NCBI RefSeq assembly: GCF_900631945.1
Contig: NZ_UZWE01000025.1
Coordinates: forward strand, 56,147-120,146
Reading direction: 5' to 3'
DNA: 64,000 bases
From: Paracoccus haematequi
GTDB taxonomy: Bacteria > Pseudomonadota > Alphaproteobacteria > Rhodobacterales > Rhodobacteraceae
Part shown: positions 59,328 to 64,000 of the stretch, one piece after another
Numbering within the stretch: the first letter of the stretch is position 1
Layout of the letters: each line of letters begins with the position of its first letter
Translations under genes and position numbers: made by a program
Notes under the pieces: generated by a model
Database searches by the model: none
The model's input: the letters and a program-made list of their open reading frames with translations, nothing else
Told to the model about the DNA's origin: nothing

Positions 59328-60326
59328 ATGCGCTTTCCGTGGGCTGGCCGGATCGCGGGTCCGGCCCTTGGTCTTGCCGCGGCGATCCTGGCGCAGGCGG
59401 GGCCCGGTCTTGCGCAGCAGGCTTCCTTACCCGCCATCACCATCGGCACGCTGGAAAACGGCACCGTCGCCTGGGAATTGCAGACGATCCGCGACCAGGG
59501 TTTCGACCGCCAGAACGGATTCGAATTGCGCATGTTGGCCCTGGCGGGCAATCCGGCGACCCAGGTAGCGATGCAGGGGGGCCAGGTCGACTCCATCGTG
59601 TCGGACTGGATCTGGGTGGCGGTGCAGCGGGCGAACGGGGCGCCCTTCACCTTCTGGCCCTATTCCACCGCCGTGGGCGGGCTGGTCGTCCCTGCCGACA
59701 GCCCGGTGCGGACCCTGGCGGACCTGGAAGGCCGGCGGATCGGCATCGCCGGCGGGCCGGTGGACAAAAGCTGGCTGATCCTGCGCGCCTTCTATCGCCA
59801 GCAGACCGGCCGCGACCTGGCGGATGTGACGGAGCAGGTGTTCGGCGCCCCGCCGATGATCCAGCACGCCGCCCAGACGGGCGAGGTCGCGGGCGCCGTC
59901 AATTTCTGGCACTTCCTGGCGCTGATGCAGGCCGCCGGGATGCGAGAGGTTATCAGCGTCGCCGATGCCGCGCAGGGCCTGGGTCTGGATCCCGGCACGC
60001 CGCTGCTGGGCTATGTGCTGCGCGACGACTGGGTGGCGGATCACCCGGATCTGGCGCGCGGCCTGGCTCGGGCGTCCCGGCAGGCCAAGGATCTGCTGTC
60101 GGCCGACGATGCCGCCTGGCAGGCGCTGCGCCCGGTCATGGGGGCCACGACGGATGCGGAATTCATGGCCCTGCGCGACGGCTGGCGCGCGGGCATCCCG
60201 GCCGAGGGTCCGGTCGATGCAGATGCGGCACGGGACCTGTTCGCGGTCCTGGCCGACCTGGGCGGCGACGACTTGACCGGCGGGCTGACCGACCTGCCAG
60301 AGGGGCTGTTCTGGCAAGGTGACTGA
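59328..60326 (+). CDS. NitT/TauT-family ABC transporter, binding protein
   Basis: 332 aa with signal peptide (ends GPGLAQQ). NMT1/SsuA-type fold: ITIGTLENGTVAWELQTIRDQGFDRQNGFELRMLALAGNPATQVAMQGGQVDSIVSDWIWV and DLEGRRIGIAGGPVDKSW. Ligand not evident; the family takes nitrate, sulfonates, pyrimidine precursors, riboflavin and others. The adjacent ribBA-ribH makes a flavin or precursor a candidate, as inference. Start at 59328 follows AGGGGGGAA; overlaps the permease by 8 bases. Confidence 0.88.
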   Translation: MRFPWAGRIAGPALGLAAAILAQAGPGLAQQASLPAITIGTLENGTVAWELQTIRDQGFDRQNGFELRMLALAGNPATQVAMQGGQVDSIVSDWIWVAVQRANGAPFTFWPYSTAVGGLVVPADSPVRTLADLEGRRIGIAGGPVDKSWLILRAFYRQQTGRDLADVTEQVFGAPPMIQHAAQTGEVAGAVNFWHFLALMQAAGMREVISVADAAQGLGLDPGTPLLGYVLRDDWVADHPDLARGLARASRQAKDLLSADDAAWQALRPVMGATTDAEFMALRDGWRAGIPAEGPVDADAARDLFAVLADLGGDDLTGGLTDLPEGLFWQGD

Positions 60327-61095
60327 CGCGCCCCCTCAGAAGCGGCCCGGACTGGTGCCGGGGGTGCTGTCGGTCCTGCTGCTGCTGGCGCTGTGGACGG
60401 CCCTCGCGGCGCTGGCGGGCGATCCGCGGACCATGCCGTCGCCGCTGGCGGTGGCCGGGCGGGTCGCCACGCTTGCCGCGTCGGGCGAGCTGTGGCTGCA
60501 CGCGGGCGCCACCCTGGGGCGCGTGCTGGCCAGCTTTGCCATCGCCATGGCCGTCGGCACCGCCTTGGGCCTGTGGATGGGCCGGTCGCGGGCGGCGGAC
60601 CACTGGCTGAACCCGTCGCTGGTCATCGCGCTGAACGTCCCGGTCTTGGTAGTGATCGTGCTGGCCTATATCTGGATCGGCCTGAACGAGGTCGCCGCCG
60701 TCGCCGCCGTGGCGCTGAACAAGATCCCCGTGACCACCGTCATGCTGCGCGAAGGCGCCCGTGCCCTGCGCCCGGATCTGGACGACATGGCGGCGGCCTT
60801 TCGGATGGGCTGGCGGGCGCGGCTGCGCCATGTCGTGCTGCCCCAGCTTGCCCCCCATATCGCGGCGGCCGCGCGGGCGGGTCTGTCTCTGATCTGGAAG
60901 ATCGTGCTGGTGGTCGAATTCCTGGGCCGGTCCAACGGCGTCGGCTTCAAGATCCACCTGCTGTTTTCCAGCTTCGACGTGGCGGGCGTGCTGGCCTGGG
61001 CCTTGGCCTTCGTTGCGGTGATGCTGCTGATCGACCTGGCCCTTCTGCGTCCCGCCGAGGCGCGCGCGAACCGCTGGCGCCGCGATGAGGCTTGA
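60319..61095 (+). CDS. NitT/TauT-family ABC transporter, permease
   Basis: 258-aa permease starting with GTG, six membrane helices, EAA loop MAAAFRMGWRARLRHVVLPQLAPHIAAAARAG. GLSLIWKIVLVVEFLGRSNGVGFKIHLLFSSFDVAGVLAW is typical of SsuC/TauC relatives. Overlaps the binding protein by 8 and the ATPase by 11 bases. Confidence 0.9.
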   Translation: MTDAPPQKRPGLVPGVLSVLLLLALWTALAALAGDPRTMPSPLAVAGRVATLAASGELWLHAGATLGRVLASFAIAMAVGTALGLWMGRSRAADHWLNPSLVIALNVPVLVVIVLAYIWIGLNEVAAVAAVALNKIPVTTVMLREGARALRPDLDDMAAAFRMGWRARLRHVVLPQLAPHIAAAARAGLSLIWKIVLVVEFLGRSNGVGFKIHLLFSSFDVAGVLAWALAFVAVMLLIDLALLRPAEARANRWRRDEA

Positions 61096-61672
61096 TCTGG
61101 CGGGAAAATCCTTCGCCGGGCGCCCGGTGCTGGGTCCGTTGCGGCTGGCGGTCGAACGCGGTCAGCGGGTGGCGGTGCTGGGACCGTCGGGGATCGGCAA
61201 ATCGACCCTGCTGCGGATCCTGGCCGGTCTGGACCGCGATTTCGACGGGCGGCTGGAGGGGCGCGACCGGCTGGCCGTGGTGTTCCAGGAACCGACCCTG
61301 CTGCCCTGGCGCCGCGCCGTCGCCAACGTCACCCTGCCGACCGGCTGTCCCGAGGCCGAGGCCCGTGCCCTGCTGGCCCAGGTCGGGCTGTCGGGGCACG
61401 AGGACAAGTTTCCCCGGCAGCTGTCGCTTGGCCAGCAGCGCCGCCTGGCGCTGGCCCGCGCCTTTGCCGCGCGTCCCGACATCCTGCTGATGGACGAACC
61501 CTTCGCCAGTCTCGATCCCGGTACGGCGGGCCGGATGATGGACCTGACCGCCGGGCTGCTGGATCGCAGCGGGGCGGGGCTGGTCCTGGTCACCCATGAC
61601 GCGGCCGAGGCCGCCCGGCTGCGCGCCGTCCCGATCCGCCTGGCGGGCAGCCCGGCGGTCCCGGTTCCCTGA
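61085..61672 (+). CDS. NitT/TauT-family ABC transporter, short ATPase
   Basis: 195 aa, shorter than the ~250 usual for the family because it lacks the C-terminal extension. Walker A GPSGIGKST, Q-loop VVFQEPTLLPWR, Walker B ILLMDEPFASLDP and H-loop THDAAEAARL are present. The signature is LSLGQQRRLALARA instead of LSGGQ. The N-terminus is also compact. Reading frame is clean, so probably functional. Confidence 0.88.
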   Translation: MRLDLAGKSFAGRPVLGPLRLAVERGQRVAVLGPSGIGKSTLLRILAGLDRDFDGRLEGRDRLAVVFQEPTLLPWRRAVANVTLPTGCPEAEARALLAQVGLSGHEDKFPRQLSLGQQRRLALARAFAARPDILLMDEPFASLDPGTAGRMMDLTAGLLDRSGAGLVLVTHDAAEAARLRAVPIRLAGSPAVPVP

Positions 61673-61684
61673 GCGGCCGTTCCC

Positions 61685-62737
61685 TTACGCCCAGGTGTCG
61701 CCCACCGTGAAACCTTCGGGGAACGGGTCGTCGTGGTCCAGAACGATGGTGTTCAGGCCATAGATCCAGCTTGTGCCCGATACCTCGGGGACCACGGCAG
61801 GGCGGCCGCCCAGGGTCGTTTCCTGGACCAGCCTGCCGGTATAGATATTGCCCAGGATGCCCTGGTGGCGAAAGGGCCGGTCCAGGGGCAATTCGCCCTT
61901 GGCGTGCAGGACCGCCATCTTGGCGCAGGTGCCGGTGCCGCAGGGGCAGCGGTCCAGGGCGCCGGTCCAGGTCGCCGGGTCGTCCCAGGAAAACTCGCCC
62001 GAGGCCATGGTGACGGCGTTCTTCCAGTCGGCCTTCGGATCGTCGGACGGGCCGGACAGTTGCGAGATGGTGATGCCGACGCCCGGATAGTCGGGATGTT
62101 CTACCGGCAGCTGCTCGATCGCGGCCTGGCGGATCATCGACGAGACGCGGGCGATTTCCCGGCCATGTCCGGGACTCAGTTCCAGCCCCGCGAACTGGCG
62201 GACATCGGCGATGACATAGAACATGCCGCCCCAGCCCACGTCGACGCGCACGCGGCCCAGATGCGGCACGTCGATTTCCGCGTCCAGATGCGCGGCAAAG
62301 GCCGGGACGTTGCGGAAGGTGACGGCCTTGACCTTTCCGCCCGCGCATTCGGCGCGCACCCGGATCAGCCCGGCGGGCGCTTCCAGCACCAGGTCGGTGA
62401 CGGGTTCCTGCATCGGCAGCAGGCCCATTTCCAGCAGCACCGTCACGACCGAGATGGTATTGCCGCCCGACATGACGGGATATTCGATCTGTTCCAGGAT
62501 GACATATCCGGCCTGCGCTTCGGGATGCGAAGGCGGGACCAGGATGTTGCAGCAATGGGCCGAATAGCCGCGCGGTTCGCGCAGCAGCATCTTGCGCAAC
62601 CCGTCGTCATGGCCTTCCAGCCATTTCATCTTTTCATAGACGGAATTGCCGGGGATATGCGGGATGCCGCCGGTGATCACGCGCATGGGCGTTCCGGCAT
62701 GGGTATCGACGGCGTGGATCATGCGCTTGAACGCCAT
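61685..62737 (-). CDS. Proline racemase-family enzyme, Ser/Cys variant (hydroxyproline epimerase or dehydratase)
   Basis: 350 aa. The fold signatures HAVDTHAGTPMRVITGGIPHIPG and PSHPEAQAGYVILEQIEYPVMSGGNTISV are clear. The first catalytic position, Cys in proline racemase (MCGH), is Ser90; the second is Cys266 in LDRCPCGTGTCAKMAVLHAKG. Ser/Cys members have been linked with hydroxyproline 2-epimerase or trans-3-hydroxyproline dehydratase activity, not classic proline racemase. Adjacent betaine/proline-type binding protein supports a role with proline derivatives. Confidence 0.88.
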   Translation of the reverse strand: MAFKRMIHAVDTHAGTPMRVITGGIPHIPGNSVYEKMKWLEGHDDGLRKMLLREPRGYSAHCCNILVPPSHPEAQAGYVILEQIEYPVMSGGNTISVVTVLLEMGLLPMQEPVTDLVLEAPAGLIRVRAECAGGKVKAVTFRNVPAFAAHLDAEIDVPHLGRVRVDVGWGGMFYVIADVRQFAGLELSPGHGREIARVSSMIRQAAIEQLPVEHPDYPGVGITISQLSGPSDDPKADWKNAVTMASGEFSWDDPATWTGALDRCPCGTGTCAKMAVLHAKGELPLDRPFRHQGILGNIYTGRLVQETTLGGRPAVVPEVSGTSWIYGLNTIVLDHDDPFPEGFTVGDTWA

Positions 62738-62809
62738 GGGTGCCTCGGGTGATGGGGGACAGGGCAGGGTCTGGTCCGCCCGGCGTCCGGGCGGACCGTC
62801 CGGGCGGGT

Positions 62810-63814
62810 TTACAGCGCGGCCTGGACCTTTTCGGCGACCTCGGCGGGCACCCACTGGGACCAGAGATCCCTGTTCTCCTCAAGGAAATGCAGGGCGCCT
62901 TCCTCTCCGGTAGCCTGGTTCTCGGTCTGCCAGGACATCAGCTTGCCCACGGTGTCGTTGCTCCAGCCGCGGGTGTTGAAATAGTCCATCACGGCGGGGC
63001 TGGTGCGTTCGGCAAAGTCCTTGGTGACGACGGTCATCACCGTATCGACCGGCCAGGCCGTCACCTTGGGATCGGGGCAGTCGATATTGGTGATGCAGCG
63101 TTTCCATTCGGCCGGATCGTGCGGCACGGTGGCTTCCAGCATCACCATGTCGTATTTGCCCAGCAGCGCGGTCGGCGCCCAGTAATAGGTGATGAAGCCC
63201 TCGCCGCGCTCATAGGCACGCGCGATGGCGCCGTCCAGGCCCGCCGCGGAACCGGGATTCATCAGCGTGAAGCCCTTGGCCTCGGCGTCATAGGCCTTGT
63301 AAAGCTGGTTGGTCACGACCGTCGCGCCCCAGCCTTCGGCGCCGTTGAAGATCACGCCCTTGCTGGGATCCTCGGGGTCGGGGAACAGTTCGGGATGCGC
63401 CAGGGCGTCCTCGACCGTCTTGATGTCGGGATGGGCGTCGGCCAGGTATTTCGGGATCCACCATCCCTGCACGCCGCCATCGGGCAGCGCCTTCGATCCG
63501 AAGACGATCTTGCCTTCCTCGATGCCCCGCGGGACGATTTCGGGCAGCAGATCGACCCAGGTTTCCGAGGAAACATCGGGATCGCCCTTTTCCACCATCG
63601 AGGTGGTGGTGGGCACGGTGTCGCCGGGCACGGTCTCGACATCGCAGCCATAGCCGTGTTCCAGGATGAACTTGTCGACCTGGGCCAGCACCTCGGCGCT
63701 TTGGACGTTGTGCAGCACCAGCGTCACGTCGCCGCAGTCCTGCGCGCTTGCGGCACCGGCCACCCCTAGGCCCCCGGCGATCAGGCCCGTGGTCATCAGC
63801 AGTCTTCTCATCAT
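62810..63814 (-). CDS. Glycine betaine/proline-type ABC transporter, binding protein
   Basis: 334 aa with signal peptide (LLMTTGLIAGGLGVAGAASA). OpuAC/ProX type: DVTLVLHNVQSAEVLAQVDKFILEHGYGCDVE, TSMVEKGDPDVSSETWVDLLPEI and GWWIPKYLADAHPDIKTVEDAL. The FITYYWAPTALLGKYDMVMLE stretch contributes aromatic residues of the quaternary-ammonium cage. Four cysteines (residues in QDCGD, YGCDVE, RCITNIDCPDP) suggest disulfides. No permease or ATPase adjoins it in the window; it lies 72 bases upstream of the racemase-family gene, same strand. Confidence 0.9.
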   Translation of the reverse strand: MMRRLLMTTGLIAGGLGVAGAASAQDCGDVTLVLHNVQSAEVLAQVDKFILEHGYGCDVETVPGDTVPTTTSMVEKGDPDVSSETWVDLLPEIVPRGIEEGKIVFGSKALPDGGVQGWWIPKYLADAHPDIKTVEDALAHPELFPDPEDPSKGVIFNGAEGWGATVVTNQLYKAYDAEAKGFTLMNPGSAAGLDGAIARAYERGEGFITYYWAPTALLGKYDMVMLEATVPHDPAEWKRCITNIDCPDPKVTAWPVDTVMTVVTKDFAERTSPAVMDYFNTRGWSNDTVGKLMSWQTENQATGEEGALHFLEENRDLWSQWVPAEVAEKVQAAL

Positions 63815-63887
63815 GCAGTCTCCCTGTTGTTTGCGGCTTTGATCGGGGCAGGGCGCCGCATTTGTCCTGCCGTCCTGGTTCGGGACG

Positions 63888-63940
63888 CCGGGGGCGCTTC
63901 GCCCCCCGGACCCCCCGAGGATGTTTCCGCACAGAAGATG
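63888..63940 (+). repeat. Dispersed hairpin-plus-tail intergenic element, copy 3
   Basis: CCGGGGGCG with CGCCCCCCGG (63888-63909, one base bulged), then ACCCCCCGAGGATGTTTCCGCACAGAAGATG. Here both flanking genes are on the minus strand, so the element lies in reverse relative to transcription, just past the etfA stop. Confidence 0.75.
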
Positions 63941-63943
63941 GTC

Positions 63944-64000
63944 CTAGAGCTTTCCGGTCAGTTCGGGCACCACGGTAAAGAGGTCTCCCACCAGTCCGTA
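63944..64000 (-). CDS. etfA: Electron transfer flavoprotein alpha subunit, last 18 codons
   Basis: Only the C-terminus is in the window; the stop TAG is at 63944-63946. Translation gives YGLVGDLFTVVPELTGKL, the usual EtfA ending (YGLVADLF..VPELT..L). EtfA with EtfB moves electrons from acyl-CoA, dimethylglycine and sarcosine dehydrogenases to ETF-ubiquinone oxidoreductase. The link with the betaine-type binding protein upstream of it may be meaningful. Confidence 0.8.
   Translation of the reverse strand, partial: YGLVGDLFTVVPELTGKL

Overview
The window reads as chromosome of a high-G+C, methylotrophic alphaproteobacterium, most like Paracoccus in the Rhodobacteraceae. This is inferred from gene content, not from a marker gene: a complete calcium-type methanol dehydrogenase cluster in the order mxaFJGIRSACKLD with divergent mxaZYX regulators (the layout known from Paracoccus denitrificans), pseudoazurin, class Ib ribonucleotide reductase, glnBA, a ugp operon behind a PHO box, and an EcfG-type stress promoter. 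Coding density is very high and many genes overlap by ATGA. No rRNA, tRNA, CRISPR, insertion sequence or prophage was recognised.

Layout. 1-3.4 kb: end of nrdI, then nrdE and nrdF (+). 3.4-5.1 kb: NAD(P)HX repair enzyme (-). 5.2-7.0 kb: glnB-glnA (+) with a terminator. 7.1-10.3 kb (-): LysR regulator, small exported protein, gluconate kinase and permease. 10.5-18.0 kb (-): a poorly understood amidoligase/transglutaminase module (transglutaminase, circularly permuted ATP-grasp/alpha-E protein, 1110-residue transglutaminase-DUF2126 protein) beside a CobC-like protein that has lost its PLP lysine. 18.3-23.4 kb (+): ybjN, proC, csaA, a 2-hydroxyacid dehydrogenase, csbD, corA, DUF475 copy A. 23.5-24.9 kb (-): protealysin-type protease and its emfourin inhibitor. 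24.9-29.0 kb (-): ugpBAEC. 29.2-34.3 kb (-): DUF808 and a tripartite tricarboxylate transporter with two binding proteins. 34.4-41.1 kb: macAB (-), a divergent two-component system and DUF475 copy B (+).

41.3-53.7 kb is the methanol oxidation block. mxaF and mxaI give the PQQ/Ca dehydrogenase, mxaG its cytochrome cL, mxaJ and mxaD accessory periplasmic proteins, and mxaRSACKL the maturation/calcium-insertion factors. mxaZYX is transcribed divergently and probably activates the cluster. Strong hairpins follow mxaF, mxaG and mxaI, the genes whose products are needed in greatest amount.

53.8-57.4 kb: a cobalamin riboswitch heads a BtuFCD-like importer whose last gene is followed 11 nt later by pseudoazurin, so a copper electron carrier appears to be under B12 control. 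57.5-61.7 kb: ribBA and ribH behind a foldable leader, then an orphan NitT/TauT-type importer. 61.7-64 kb (-): a Ser/Cys proline-racemase-family enzyme, a betaine/proline-type binding protein and the last codons of etfA.

A hairpin-plus-tail intergenic element occurs three times (2384, 23374, 63888). The least explained parts are the 10.5-18 kb amidoligase module, the riboswitch-pseudoazurin link, the importer beside ribBA-ribH, and the two DUF475 copies with nearly identical DNA tracts.
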